Assembly (NCBI GenBank): GCA_905221605.1 | Contig: CAJNDS010002187.1 | Location: 423,501-487,500, forward strand | Source: Symbiodinium natans | Taxonomy: Eukaryota; Sar; Dinophyceae; Suessiales; Symbiodiniaceae | Length of the DNA: 64,000 bases | Direction of reading: 5' to 3' | Shown: positions 21,026 to 31,849 of the stretch, in pieces | Position numbering within the stretch: position 1 is the stretch's first letter | Layout: each line of letters opens with the position of its first letter | Notes under the pieces: generated by a model | The model's input: the letters and a program-made list of their open reading frames with translations, nothing else | Database searches by the model: none | Told to the model about the DNA's origin: nothing | Program-made: the position numbers and the translations under genes

Positions 21026-21551
21026 CGGCCCTAACCCTTTGGGGGTAAAGGGTTAGGGTAGAGTTTAGGGTTTAGGGTTGAGGGTTTAGGGTTGAGGGTT
21101 TAGGGCTTAAGGCAGAATCTTTCAAGTTTAGGACAGGGCTTCGAATGCTACGTATTTTACGCGAAATGCAGCTACGGCCAGATACCCCCCACTCCTTAGT
21201 TTAGGAGTTTGAACTGGGGTTTAGGGTTTGGGGTTTAGGGTTTAGGGCTTAGGGTTTAGGGGCAGCTTGGCAACTGGGCAACGAAAGGCCTCGGTCCTGG
21301 TACACCATGTGTAAGAATAAGCAACTACATGTACATGTATACACATACAATGGATACGTTGCAAGGATAGGTGAAATATTCCTCCTTAAGGGGCCCATAC
21401 TGATCCCGAGGGAGGGAAGACTTCATGACATTTTGAACATCGTCTTGTCAACGGAACAGAATTTGAGCTCTTTGCCCGATTAGGGTTTAGGGTTTAGGGT
21501 TTAGGCTTTTTTGTGGTAAACTTACACCCCAAACCTTCACTAACGCTTCAG

Positions 21552-21659
21552 CCGCAATACACAAAAGTCATCCCGAAGAGCAACCCCAGAAGAACGCGCC
21601 AGGTCCAAGTGCAAAGCGTGGCGAAAGGCGACTTCCGCACCTTTGAGGCTCCTACAAAG
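21552..21659 (+). CDS. Exon-like fragment, unknown protein
   Basis: After ACGCTTCAG the frame reads PQYTKVIPKSNPRRT and later VAKGDFRTFEAPTKG without a stop, ending at a TTTAGGG array. The right border is unknown. No family recognised. Confidence 0.35.
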
Positions 21660-21660
21660 G

Positions 21661-22285
21661 GGGTTTAGGGTTTAGGGCTTAGGGCTTAGGGCTTAGGGTT
21701 TAGGGTTTAGGGTTTAGGGTTGGGTATGATAAGCTATAGCCCTTTTAGGATTGTTATTTGATTGAAAAACCCAATGGAATGTTAAAAAAATGACGTTTTT
21801 TTTGAAGGTTGTAAAGGGGGGGTATAGTACCCCAAACCCTAAACTGCAAACCTTCAAGCTTCCTCTTCAGCTTTCTTTTTCAGCAAGTATGCGAGTTTTT
21901 GTTTTTTTTTTTTTTTTTTTGGGGGGGGGGGAGGCGAGGGAATCAGGGAGCACAAGCGCCCAAATTCTTGGGAGAGGTTGACCTTGAAAAATCCAAGCAG
22001 CTCGAGGCCACGATGTTTCTGAAAGGGCCTGTTTAGGGTTTAGGGTTTAGGGTTTAGGGTTTAGGGTTTAGGGTTTAGGGTTTAGGGTTTAGGAGGCTTT
22101 GCCGGGCATAGAGCTTCAGGGTCCCTCATCTTACTTCGTCAGGACTTGGAGAATGAGACCTGGACTGCCCAAAGGGTTTAGGGTTTTAGGGTTTTAAGGG
22201 TTTAGGGTTTTTAGGGTTTAGGGTTTAGGGTTTAGGGTTTGGGGTTTAGGGTTTAGGGTTTAGGGTTTAGGGTTTAGGGTTTGGG
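21661..22285. repeat. Three TTTAGGG arrays separated by short unique DNA
   Basis: Arrays at 21661-21720, 22031-22095 and 22180-22285. A poly(T)-poly(G) tract is at 21899-21931. A possible exon, GACTTGGAGAATGAGACCTG at about 22144-22175 after GTCAG, is too short to assign. Confidence 0.75.
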
Positions 22286-22457
22286 CCGCTCTAGGAAGGC
22301 CTTGCGTCGTGTGGTGTCGTGTGCCACAACAGGTCCGGAGCGTGGAGCCCCCCCCCCCCCCAGTTTGAGGCTTTGGCCTTGGGATGTTCACCGTTATACT
22401 CGCAGGGTTTAGGATTTAGGGTTTAGGATTTAGGGTTTAGGGTTTCGGGTTTAGGGG

Positions 22458-22558
22458 TTGGGATGTTCCCCCTTAAACTAACAGTCCTTGGTAGGGATTA
22501 TAGTACCCCCTATTCGAGTCCCTATCAAGGACTGTTAGTATAAGGGAGAACATCCCAA
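22458..22558. mobile_element. Hairpin element, family 1 (best copy)
   Basis: About 101 bp, almost a perfect palindrome: it starts TTGGGATGTTCCCCCTTA and ends with the complement TAAGGGAGAACATCCCAA, with arms of about 40 bp meeting at a short centre (TAGTACCCCCTATTCG). No coding capacity. The structure is MITE- or introner-like. Confidence 0.8.
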
Positions 22559-22682
22559 GCCATAACCTTCAACACCCTCCAAACCGCATGCACGCAAGAT
22601 TTTGCTTAGAACCTCTCTGAGGCTTCTAGGGTTGAGCCACGTGACGAAATTCCACCACTACCTTGCTGCTCCCTCATGGCCA

Positions 22683-22733
22683 GGTGGGTGAGGCGCAGAG
22701 CGTGGGCGAACTGAAGCAGCCCGGCGGGCATTT
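22683..22733 (+). CDS. Exon-like fragment, unknown protein
   Basis: After ATGGCCAG the frame reads VGEAQSVGELKQPGG. It is short and cannot be assigned. Confidence 0.25.
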
Positions 22734-22999
22734 AGAGGCTTCGAGAGCTTGCGCTTTGAGTAGACGGCTTTCGAGGGCTCTCAGCCCGGCCCTATACCAG
22801 CTCCCACAAACCCTGAGGCCCGCAAGCCTAAAGCCCTAAACCCTAAGCCCTAAGCCCTAAGCCCTAAACCCTAAACCCTAAACCCTAAACCCTAAACCCT
22901 AAACCCTAAACCCTAAACCCGCAGCCCTACAGCCTCCGAGGGTCGCCATCCGGTCAGCGGGGGGGCCTCCAGATTCTTGGCCGGAGCTGGCGACTTGGG

Positions 23000-23165
23000 T
23001 TTGGGGTTTAGGGTTTGGGGTTTAGGGTTTGGGGTTTAGGCGTTTAGGGGTTTAGGGGTTTAGGGGTTTAGGGGTTTAGGGGTTTAGGGGTTTAGGGGTT
23101 TAGGGGTTTAGGGGTTTAGGGGTTTAGGGGTTTAGGGGTTCAGAAGTTTAGGGGTTTAGGTCTAC
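23000..23165. repeat. TTTAGGGG array
   Basis: About 15 copies of the 8-bp TTTAGGGG unit, preceded by alternating TTTAGGG and TTTGGGG. Confidence 0.9.
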
Positions 23166-23255
23166 CTTATTGGGGTCCTTAGTATAAGGGGTCCTTCTAT
23201 TTGGGGGGCTGTTTTTGGGGTCCCGTATTTTCGTCAACTCCCATTTGGCAGGTGC
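23165..23255. repeat. Dispersed repeat related to 49525-49625
   Basis: Shares in order TTATTGGGGTCCTTA, TATTTGGGG, GGGGTCCC and TATTTTCGT(TT)CAACTCCCAT with the stretch at about 49525-49625. An old interspersed repeat of unknown class. Confidence 0.45.
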
Positions 23256-23446
23256 CAAGTTGCTGAATGTATATGTGGGGCGGGGGGCGGGGGGGGGGGG
23301 TTGTTCTAGAGGTCCTCTTCCAGTAATAACCTGTCTTTATGGTCATGTGACCAACTCCAAAGCAGGAGCTTCAGTTGGAGAGCTACCAGATACTGGTTTG
23401 GGAGTGTACGGTTCAGTTTCTTCAAGGTTTAGGGTTTAATTAAGGT

Positions 23447-23538
23447 GGGGATGTTCCCCCTTTTGTACTAACGATTCTATTAGGGGGTTACATACTACCC
23501 CCTATGAAGGGCTGTTAGTAGAAGGGGGAACAGCCCAA
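23447..23538. mobile_element. Hairpin element, family 1
   Basis: Starts GGGGATGTTCCCCC and ends GAAGGGGGAACAGCCCAA, with CTAACGATTC / GGGCTGTTAG arms. More diverged than the copy at 22458. Confidence 0.65.
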
Positions 23539-23856
23539 GTCTAGGGTTGTCAGGGTGTTCAGGGTGTTAAGGGTGTTAAGGGCTTTGGTGTGCGGTTTGG
23601 CCTTCAGGCCCTTGTGAACCTTCCCGTATCCTATCTCAATGCAAGCACCGGGAGCCTGCAGAAACCTGAACTAAAATCTCTAAACCCTAAACCCTAACTT
23701 ACCTAAACCCTAATGTGGTCTCCTGATTAGTGTGAGGGCCCCCCCCCCCCAAAACTAAATCCACCCCCGCAATAGTGTCACAAAAAAAGGGACCCCCCCA
23801 AACTAATTTTCGGCCCCGGGCCCCCCCCACCGGCTCCTCTTCATTTCCTCTTCGCT

Positions 23857-24144
23857 CCTCTTCGCTCCTCTTCCCTCTCCTCTTCCCTCTCCTCTTCCTC
23901 TCCTCTTTCTCTCCTCTTCCTCTCCTCTTCCTCTCCTCTTCCTCTCCTCTTCCTCTCCTCTTCCTCTCCTCTTCCTCTCCTCTTCCTCTCCTCTTCCTCT
24001 CCTCTTCCTCTCCTCTTCCTCTCCTCTTCCTCTCCGCTTCCTCTCCTCTTCCTCTCCTCTTCCTCTCCTCTTCCTCTCCTCTTCCTCTCCTCTTCCTCTC
24101 CTCTTCCTCTCCTCTTCCTCTCCTCTTCCTCTCCTCTTCCTCTT
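23857..24144. repeat. (CTCTTCCTCTC)n 11-bp minisatellite
   Basis: About 25 copies of a pyrimidine-only 11-bp unit. It gives long Ser/Pro/Leu-rich or Arg/Glu-rich open frames that are artefacts. Confidence 0.95.
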
Positions 24145-24205
24145 AGGTAATGTTGTCTGCATATGAATTTAAAGGGGATCCATCTATCCCAACCAAGCCA
24201 GCCCG

Positions 24206-24395
24206 AAAAACAAATATAATTCCGGGGGCGCAAACGTTGTTTATTATACGGCATTCGGGCAGCTGCTGGACTACCCCCTTTGAAATTTGATTGCCCGGCC
24301 TCGGTACAAATCATTTTATAAGGAAATCTTAGCTTTGGGGCTGGCCTGGAGGCTTAAGATTTCAGGGCCCGACAACCTCAGGCCTCAAGGTTTAG
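24206..24395. repeat. Direct repeat, copy 1 (about 190 bp)
   Basis: Starts AAAAACAAATATAATTCCGG and ends CTCAAGGTTTAG. It is strongly similar to 24442-24630 with scattered substitutions and small indels. Confidence 0.85.
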
Positions 24396-24441
24396 GAAGC
24401 CTCAGCCCTTAGGCCTCTGGATCCAAACCCAACTAGCCCAC

Positions 24442-24630
24442 AAAACAATATAATTCCGGGGGAGCAAAGGTTTTATATAATACGGCGTTCGGGCAGCTGC
24501 TGGACTACCCCCTTGGAAATTTGATTGCCCGGCCTCGGTACAGAAGCATTTTATAAGGAAATCTTAGTTTTGGGGTTGGCCTGGAGAATGAAGATTTCAG
24601 GGCCCGACAACCTCAGGCCTCAAGGTTTAG
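24442..24630. repeat. Direct repeat, copy 2
   Basis: Second copy of the 24206 repeat; the offset is about 236 bp. Followed by AGCTCAGGTAAGCTCAG-type short repeats. Confidence 0.85.
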
Positions 24631-24799
24631 CTCAGGTAAGCTCAGATGAGCTCAGCTCAGGTAAGTTTTTTTCTCCCTCTTCCGAAACCCATGCCCGAAA
24701 AAACTTTTCATTATTGTAGGGGGGCAACCGAATTTTTGTCCCCTGAATTATTTTTTGAAAACTTTTCATTATTGGAGGGTCCACACTAATCAGGATACG

Positions 24800-25530
24800 A
24801 CAGTAATCCCTAACTTACCTACACCCTAAACTTTAAACCCTAACTTACCTAAACCCTAAACCCTAAACCCTAACTTACCTACACCCTACTAACTTACCTA
24901 CACCCTAAACCCTAACTTACCTACGCCCTAAACCCTAACTTACCTAACCCTAAACCCAAAACTCCTAAACCCTAAACCCTAAACCCTAAAGCCTAAACCC
25001 TAAACCCTAAACCCTAAACCCTAAACCCTAAACCCTAAGCCCTAAACCCTAAACCCTAAACTCCTAAACTCCTAAACCCTAAGCCCGAATCAGGAAGAGC
25101 ACCAGCAGCTCTTTTTGGGAGATCAGCTCCTCAGCGTGCTCCTGGCGTACTTTCGGAGTTTCCCAGACCCAGAGGGGGGGGGGGTATCTAGAAACTAGGG
25201 GGTTTAGGGTTTGGGGTTTTGGGTTTCGGGTTTTGGGTTTTGGGTTTCGGGTTTTGGGTTTTGGGTTTTGGGCTAGGGTTTTCCGGGTTAGAGGTTTGCG
25301 GTTGAGGGTTTTAGGGGGTTGACGCAGAACATTCTTGGCGGAAGGCCTTAACTTAACCCTAAACCCTAAACCCTAAACCCCAAACCCCAAACCCCAAACC
25401 CCCCCCAAACCCGAAACCCGAAACCCTAAACCCTAAACCCTAAACCCTAAACTCAAGGCTTGCGCCGCCCCAAGCCCCTCGACCTCGATGGCGCAAGCCG
25501 ACCATCAGTTTAGGGCTCAAAAAGTTCAGG
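24800..25530. other. Telomere-like repeats; no gene seen
   Basis: CCCTAACTTACCTA (CCCTAA-like) repeats at 24810-24950, a CCCTAAA array at 24960-25085, and TTTTGGG-type degenerate repeats at 25200-25270. A short open piece around 25450-25500 cannot be assigned. Confidence 0.6.
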
Positions 25531-25661
25531 TTGGGATGTTCTCCCTTATACTAACAGTCCTTAATGGGGATTAGAATGGGGGTTCTATAACCCCCATTAA
25601 GGGACTAGAATGGGGTCTATGGTCCCGATTAAGGACTGTTAGTATAAGGGGGAACATCCAA
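25531..25661. mobile_element. Hairpin element, family 1 (longer, internal duplication)
   Basis: Ends TTGGGATGTTCTCCCTTATA and AGTATAAGGGGGAACATCC. About 131 bp because the GGGATTAGAATGGGG-like centre is duplicated. Arms are otherwise as in the other copies. Confidence 0.75.
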
Positions 25662-25974
25662 AGGTTCAGAGCTTACAGGGTTGCGGATTGGGGTTTGGGC
25701 CAAAAAGGGTTTAGGCTGTTCAGGGCTTAGGTCTGAAACCCTAAACCTCCAAACCCTCCAAGCCCTCCTCACCCTCCAAACCCTCTAAACCCTCTAAGCC
25801 CTGCGTTTACGTAGGGCTTAGAGGGTTCAGCGTTCCGGTTTGGGGCGGTTGTGGATTGGGTCTCGACTTTGATTTTCTTCTCCCCAATACAGCCCTCTGC
25901 TCCCTGATCTCTTTCAGGTTTTAAAAGCCTTCTCCTAGGTTACTAGGTTACCCTAAGCCCTAACCCCCTAAACC

Positions 25975-26105
25975 CTAACCCCTGACCCCTAAACCCCAAA
26001 CCCCAAACCCCAAACCCCAAACCCCAAACCCCAAACCCCAAATCCCAAACCCCCAACCCCAAACCCCAAACCCTAAACCCTACCCCCAAACCCTAAACCC
26101 CAAAC
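25975..26105. repeat. CCCCAAA array
   Basis: About 17 copies of the 7-bp unit CCCCAAA, a G-shifted variant of the telomere-like repeat. Confidence 0.85.
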
Positions 26106-26176
26106 CCCACATCCCAACAGGGATGCATAGACACTTGACTGGAGTTCCTTCAGAGCAACCCGGTCTCTGATGCCAG

Positions 26177-26235
26177 GATGATGAGCCCATCCGTGCAGTT
26201 CTCACTTCGGAGGAGTTGCAGGAAGCGGGCGGGTG
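26177..26235 (+). CDS. Exon-like fragment, unknown protein
   Basis: After GATGCCAG the frame reads DDEPIRAVLTSEELQEAGG, ending near a GTGGCC donor. It is flanked by repeats. No family recognised. Confidence 0.35.
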
Positions 26236-26454
26236 GCCCGGCCGCAAGGGTTCAGGGTTCAGGGTTTAGGGTTTAGGGTTGGGGGTTTAGGGTTTAGGGT
26301 TTAGGGTTCAGGGTTTAGGGTTTAGGGTTTAGGGTTTAGGGTACAAGCATGGTGTCTAGATGTTTTTCACCCAGGGCGCTCGAAGCTCTAAACCCATGGA
26401 GATGGTGCACTTCGAGAGTTGGGCCCATGGCTGCGACTGCAAGACTCCTGAACC

Positions 26455-26565
26455 CCAGCCCTAAACCCTAAACCCTAAACCCTAAACCCTAAACCCTAAA
26501 CCCTAAACCCCAAACCCTAAACCCTAAACCCTAAACCCTAAACCCTAAACCCTAAACCCTAAACC
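26455..26565. repeat. CCCTAAA array
   Basis: About 15 CCCTAAA copies. A TTTAGGG array of opposite orientation is nearby at 26250-26342. Confidence 0.9.
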
Positions 26566-26786
26566 CCCCCAAAAGATCAAGGTCCCCCCCCAAGCCCAAA
26601 ACCTGCTCAGGTATCTCCGGCTCGCAGCTGAGCCTGCCTCCTCACCACCTAGCAGCTGCACCTGCAAGCCGTGCAAACATACGGCCACCTGGCAAGATTC
26701 CAGGGTTTAGGGTTTAGGGTTTAGGGTTTAGAGTTTAGGGTTTAGGGTTTAGGGTGCAGGGCCACCTGGCAAGATCCCAGGGTTTA

Positions 26787-26882
26787 CTACTAATCGCTTA
26801 AGAACCCCGAACAAATATTCTTTCTTATTAAGGGTAATATGGGGAGCATTACCTTTTGTTCTTTTGGGGTTCTTAAGCACCT
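26787..26882. mobile_element. Inverted-repeat element, family 2, copy C
   Basis: Left arm CTACTAATCGCTTAAGAACC, right arm GGGGTTCTTAAGCACCTG. The centre is A/T-rich without the long poly(T)-poly(G). It shares its terminal sequence with 1948-2092. Confidence 0.55.
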
Positions 26883-27798
26883 GCTGTGCTGTGTCCCTCT
26901 TCCCCACCTGCGGCTTCCCGACGGGGTTTAGGGTTTGGGGTTTATGGTTTAGGGTCTCAGGCTTTTCGCTGGGGACTGGTTTCGCGCTTTCACCTTGTGG
27001 CATTGTGGCTCCCGAGCCTCCGAGTGCCATGTCCAGAATGGTTTCACTAGGCCCATGCTCAGCTCGGTGTCCATGCTTCTGAACTCTAAAAACCATGGAC
27101 CTGTTCCGGCTCCCTCCTGGAGTATCATGCGTATTGCCTGTTTTTTTTTTAGGCCCTTGTGGTAAGTAACCAGGGATGATGATGGAACCACTGCCATGAG
27201 CCGATTCTTTGCCTGAAGTCTTCAGCTCCAAGCGATTCCAAGCTTTGCGCATGGGAACGCCATTTCTCAAATTTCTGGCCTCGCCTCCTGGAGAACTCCT
27301 TGCGCCGCAGTTTTCAGATTCGCCGTGCTGCAGCGTCTACGGACTGGCAACTGCCAGTCGTCCGGATGTCCACGTTGGTGTTTCCGTGATATTGCCCCGT
27401 ATCCACTGGCCCGCGAGGGGCATTCATTCTCGAGCTGTGCGATGCTGTGTCTGTGACTCTTGTCAAACCTTCTATATACACAGAGATCTCCGACGGCCAG
27501 TCTGTGATGCATACCGTGTAGTTTTCCCTCTGTACGTATGTTTCCCGCCAGCACGCCAGGCCTAGGGACAGTTGCCCGGATCCATAGTTGTATCGGCAGC
27601 GTGTCGTATGATGCTTGATGCCGGAGACGTACCGTGCACACGATGCGCTTTCTCCTTTTATTATCAAATGACGCATTTTAAAGTATGTGGTCTTAAATGT
27701 GTATCTTTTCTGGGAGGAGGGCGAGGAGCTTAGGGACTAACAAGGGTACAGAATTCCAACCATGAAGCCCTGCAACCAAATGCCTCCCTCGAAACGAG
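26883..27798. other. Unique stretch without a recognised gene
   Basis: About 900 bp almost free of telomere-like repeat, with balanced base composition and open frames of 118-173 codons on both strands. None shows a recognisable motif or exon ends. It may be intergenic DNA or an unrecognised gene. Confidence 0.3.
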
Positions 27799-27850
27799 GT
27801 GGCGGGCTTCGTCGACTACTTTGGGACTTGCCAGCAACGAGGCTCCAGCG
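27799..27850 (+). CDS. Exon of an unknown gene, pair member 1
   Basis: Reads VAGFVDYFGTCQQRGSS and one spare base, ending at a GTAGTT donor; the acceptor is AAACGAG. The spare G plus GC of the next exon makes Gly, keeping the frame across a 158-bp intron. The agreement in phase supports a real exon pair. Product unknown. Confidence 0.5.
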
Positions 27851-28008
27851 GTAGTTTTTCTTTCTTTCTTTCTTTCTTAGGGATTTGGGGGTCTTGGGGC
27901 TTATTATTGAGGGGCCCTAAACCCTAAACCCTCAACCCAAAACCCTAAACCCTGAACCCTAAACCCTAAACCCGAAACCCTAAAAGCTTGTTTCCTCTTT
28001 TTTGCTAG
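27851..28008 (+). other. Short intron with (TTTC)n and telomere-like repeat
   Basis: GT...AG borders. Contains a TTTC microsatellite and CCCTAAA-type copies, and ends with TTTTTTGCTAG, a good pyrimidine-rich acceptor. Confidence 0.5.
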
Positions 28009-28100
28009 GCTCCTTGGGGAACCCAGGCATTGCGGCAAGACTGGGGGTCCTGCGGCTCGCTGCCAGCCTCCTGGACGGCAGTCCCACTTGGCATCAAACA
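28009..28100 (+). CDS. Exon of an unknown gene, pair member 2
   Basis: Reads SLGNPGIAARLGVLRLAA and then SLLDGSPTWHQT, ending at a GTTCAG donor. Continues the frame of 27799-27850. Helical, leucine-rich; no family recognised. Confidence 0.5.
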
Positions 28101-28129
28101 GTTCAGAAGGGGGGTCCGGTTAGGTTTAG

Positions 28130-28290
28130 AGTCTAGGGTTTAGGGTTTAGGGTTTAGGTTTGGGGTTGAGGTTTAGGGTTTAGGGTTTAGGGTTTAGGGT
28201 TTAGGGTTTAGGGTTTGGGGTTTGGGGTTTAGGGTTTAGGGTCTAGGGTTTAGGCTTGAGGGCTTAGGGCTTAGGGATTAGTGGGTTTCG
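28130..28290. repeat. TTTAGGG degenerate array
   Basis: About 20 TTTAGGG or close variants in plus orientation. Confidence 0.85.
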
Positions 28291-28511
28291 TAGTCTAGGG
28301 GGTTCCGGGAGTGGCGTGGCTACCAGGCCGGGCACTTCAAGATTCGCAGGGTCAGTTCTCAGAATTCTGGTCCCTTCTTTGGGTAGATATTCGGGGCCTG
28401 CCTTAGAATTAGGGTTTGGGGTTTAGGGTTTAGTGCCCCCCCGAGAAAGGAGCCGATTGTCAGACTCACAGGCCGAAGCAGCCCTTATAGCAACCGGTTC
28501 AATCCTACACG

Positions 28512-28604
28512 TTGGGATGCCCCCCCCTTATACTAGCAGTCCTTCATAGGGATTATAGTCGCCCTTTTTTGTAATCCCCATCAAGTTAAGGGGGAACATC
28601 CCAA
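28512..28604. mobile_element. Hairpin element, family 1
   Basis: Starts TTGGGATGCCCCCCCTTATA and ends AAGGGGGAACATCCCAA; the right arm has lost the GGACTGTTAGTA part. A separate right-arm fragment (CTAGTATAAGGGGAACATCCC) lies at 28693-28716 beyond a CCCTAAA array, so the array may have expanded inside a second copy. Confidence 0.65.
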
Positions 28605-31198
28605 CCTACAAACCCTAAACCCTAAACCCTAAACCCTAAACCCTAAACCCTAAACCCTAAACCCTAAACCCTAAACCCTAAACCCTGAACCCTGCTAGTA
28701 TAAGGGGAACATCCCAGCCTCCGCATGTAGCCCCCAAAAGTCTCGCCACCCCGGTGGCCCAGACTCCCCAAGTGGCCCCAAGGGCATTGAGGGTGTTTGA
28801 AAGGGGTATGACCCTGAACTCACATCATGTAGGGTTTAGGGTTTGGGTTTTCGGGTTTACGGTTCGGGTACTCCCAATAAGTCCTTGACTTTTTGTCTAG
28901 GGTACCGGCCTAAACCCTAAGCCCTAAGCCCTGGCTTGTCATGCCGGATCCCAGGCTCTGTTCTCAGACGTTTCCCAGCTTGTACGTGCCGCTTGGGCAT
29001 CCTGGGTTGAAGGTTCAGGGCTTCAGGGCTTGGGGATTTCAGGGCTTGAGGGTTTCAGGGTTTCAGGGTTAGCAGGGCTTGAGCGTTTCAGGGGTTTCAG
29101 GGCTTCAGGGCTTGAGGGTTTCAGGGTTTTGGGGTTCAGGGCTTTAGGCTTTCAGGGTTTCAGGGTTTTAGGATTTCAGGGTTTTAGGGTTTCAGGGGTT
29201 TAGGGTTTCAGGGCTCTACTGCTTCAAGTTCTCAGCTCGCATGGCCGAAGGGTTCAGGGGTTCCAGTGTTTAAGTTTTGTTTTCGAGTTGCGCAAGCACA
29301 TGCAGTAGTGGCGGTGCGGGACCAAAAGTGGTTGGGGAGCAACAGCAGACAAAACCTTACTTAGCAAATATCTTGTTGGATGCTCCTGCACGAACCCGAC
29401 TAGGACCCATAGTAGGGCAGTATTCTTGTGCTTCTAAGGATAGTTTCATGGGCCCTTAATATGGTCCCTAACATCCTTTAGAGGGTTCTGATGTATGGGC
29501 CCTTCGTTTGTATGAGGTATAGAAGGGTATATAAGGGGTTCCCTTTTAAGGGCCCATATTCAGGGTACCATGTAGCTACCCTTAGAGTGCTTGTTTTGTT
29601 TAGGGCCCCTTCAAGCCAAAAGGGGCAAGCCGTTTATTCCTGGATTTCTGTTGGGTCATGCCTACCATGTGACACACTGAGGGGCCTTTTTGAGGCGCAC
29701 GTGGCGGCTGCCCTAATGTCTCCACTCACCTACCCTAAACCTTGGGCTGAAACTAACAGTCCTCAATAGGGGTTAGATAACGATCCTCAATAGGGGTTAG
29801 AAAAGGGGTACTATCATCCCTATTTCGTAAGGGGGAACATCCCAACCTAAACCCTATAACCCCCCCCCCCCGGAGAAAAACAAGGTCCTAGACCCAAGTC
29901 CCGGAACCTTCAAACTGTGGTGTCTCTCTACAAGATTAGGGCCCCACGTTTTTGAAAACCACTCTTGGTCGAGAAACAAGTAAAACCTCTGCCTAGACAC
30001 CCGAGTGTAGTTTCCTTCTTAGGCTGGGGGGGGGGGGGAATTCCGTAGTCATTTGCTGGATGCAAACCATGGCATGAGGAAAGCGCACTAGAATGAGGCG
30101 TATCTAGGTAGCTCAGCATGATGAACCCTCTACACCTTTCCCCCAAGGGTTTAGGGACTGTGGAGTTGGGAAGCTCCAGGTTCAGGTCCTACGGCTTTAA
30201 GGGCTGAGGGTTTAGGGCTTGGGGCTGCTGAAGGAAAGTCCCGAAAAACTTCAACTCAAAACTGTGTTGAGGTTGGACCTACACCTCAAGTTCGTGCACA
30301 ACCTGCAGCTCAAACAGTGTCGGGAGCTGCGTTTACGAGTGCGGGGTCTCTAGGGGTAGTTCGGAAGTAGGGTCGCGATGTTTGGCCCCTAAACCCTAAA
30401 CCCTAAACCCTAAACCCTAAACCCTAAACCCTAAATGAACCCCTATCTATAGAGACCCACCAGAGGTTGAAGGTTCCATAAGTCTTGGGGATTTGGGCCT
30501 AGGGCCTTTCAGGGGGGTTATAGGGTTTAGAGTAGTTCTTGGAGTGAGTGGAGAAACTCGGATGTGCATTGATGTTGGGGAAGGGTTGCAATATAGGAGT
30601 CGGAATAGTTACTGAATAGTTTCCCAAAATGGTCCCTTTGGAAAAATACTAGAATCACCCCCCAAAAACCCTGTTGAAATTATTAAGGCCCCTACATTGG
30701 GAGCGCGATGTATCTGGCTGTGTCAGAACTGTCGTCTCAAACCAGAAGGAGCCAAACCGGAAATCCTGGACCTTCACCAGCAAGTCCCAAACTCAGGAAG
30801 CCGGGGAAAATCGTCGGTGTGAGCTTCCCAAGCCTTCTAGGCTCTAAGCTCCAAGCCTTAAGGTTTAGGGTTTAGGGTTTAGTGTTGAGACCCGTCCGTC
30901 CGTTGTGTTCTTGGCGCCCTGTCTCTAAGCCAGTCCAGACACTTTGCCCCAGATCCTAAACCCGACAGTAGTTCTCACAAGCCCTACAACCGCACAAACA
31001 ATATATTCCAGCATGTAGATAAGGCTTAGATGCCTAAACCCCAAGCCCTATACCCCACATAAACCCTAAGCCCTCAAACCTTAAACCCTAGGCCCTTAAA
31101 CCTTAAACCCTAAACCCTAAACCCTAAACCCCCAACCCTAAACCCTAAACTAAATACCCTAAACCCCAAACCCTAAACCCTAAACCCCAAACCCTTCA
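28605..31198. other. Repeat-rich DNA without a recognised gene
   Basis: CCCTAAA arrays (28608-28690, 30389-30436, 31080-31195), TTCAGGG/TTTCAGGG degenerate repeat (29005-29215), unique sequence at 29270-29740 with short open frames and at 30170-30800, and poly(C)/(G) tracts. Nothing codes convincingly. 30592-30705 is a relative of 1-140. Confidence 0.5.
29742..29845. mobile_element. Hairpin element, family 1 (decayed)
   Basis: Left end TTGGGCTGAAACTAACAGTC with the TCAATAGGGGTTAG centre duplicated; right end GTAAGGGGGAACATCCCAA. The right arm lacks the GGACTGTTAG block. Confidence 0.55.
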
Positions 31199-31280
31199 GA
31201 AGAGGCTGCAGCGGCCCGACCGGCAGAGCGTGCCCCAGAAGAGGCGGCAGGAGCTGGGGAACATCGCTTCCCTTTCTGGG
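31199..31280 (+). CDS. Exon-like fragment, basic protein
   Basis: After CCCTTCAG the frame reads KRLQRPDRQSVPQKRRQELG and on to NIASLSG. Glutamine/arginine-rich, flanked by telomere-like repeats. No family recognised. Confidence 0.4.
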
Positions 31281-31611
31281 ATCCTAGGGTTTAGGGTTTA
31301 GGGTTTGGGGTTTAGGGTTTAGGGTTTATCTATGGGGACCCCTTACACTTACTCACCAGGGGTTTAGAGTTTAGGGTACAGAGCCCAAAAGGTCAGGCAA
31401 TTTTTAGCTTTCACTCGAGAGGGTTCTGTTCGGATTCAAGGTGTATTCCCCAGTTAAGGGGGCGTGAGGGCCCTCTTGTGTGCAAAGGGCACAGGGCATA
31501 TCCATACCCTCAACACATGGTTTTTCGCAAAAAACTCAACAGCTGAGCTCTCCTGCCTCCAGGGCGGTGCTTGAGGGTTTAGGGTTTAGGGTTTAGGGTT
31601 TAGGGTTGCAG

Positions 31612-31658
31612 GACATCCCAGTGGAGGAGTGGCAGTCGCTCTCCCAAGATGTGGCGAG
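31612..31658 (+). CDS. Exon-like fragment, unknown protein
   Basis: Borders are clear: GGGTTGCAG acceptor and GAG|GTATGC donor. Reads DIPVEEWQSLSQDVAR. It may belong to the same gene as 31199-31280, but phase could not be verified. Confidence 0.45.
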
Positions 31659-31849
31659 GTATGCGAGCCCTGGCTGCCGTAGGGTTGAGGCTTCTGGGAT
31701 GAGGAAGCCCCTTGGCTGGCTCTAAGCAGGCCATTTATGGTTTATAGGTGCAGAGTACCCTAAACCTTAAACCTTAAACCCTAAACCCTAAACCCTAAAC
31801 CCTAAACCCTAAACCCTAAACCCTAAACCCTCTCTTACTATGTATATTT

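Larger units (their letters stand above)
23722..24799. mobile_element. Candidate terminal-inverted-repeat element of about 1.08 kb
   Basis: The ends are inverted repeats: CCTGATTAGTGTGAGGGCC at the left and GGGTCCACACTAATCAGG at the right. Inside are a CTCTTCCTCTC microsatellite and two direct repeats of about 190 bp. No transposase frame is seen. No clear target duplication was found, so the call rests on the terminal match. Confidence 0.4.

Noticed and set aside
23775-24314. Ser/Pro/Leu-rich and Arg/Glu-rich frames of 119-157 codons
   Set aside because: They translate the CTCTTCCTCTC minisatellite and have no coding signal outside it.
26749-27676. Overlapping frames on both strands as a gene
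   Set aside because: No conserved motif, no exon borders and comparable openness on both strands.
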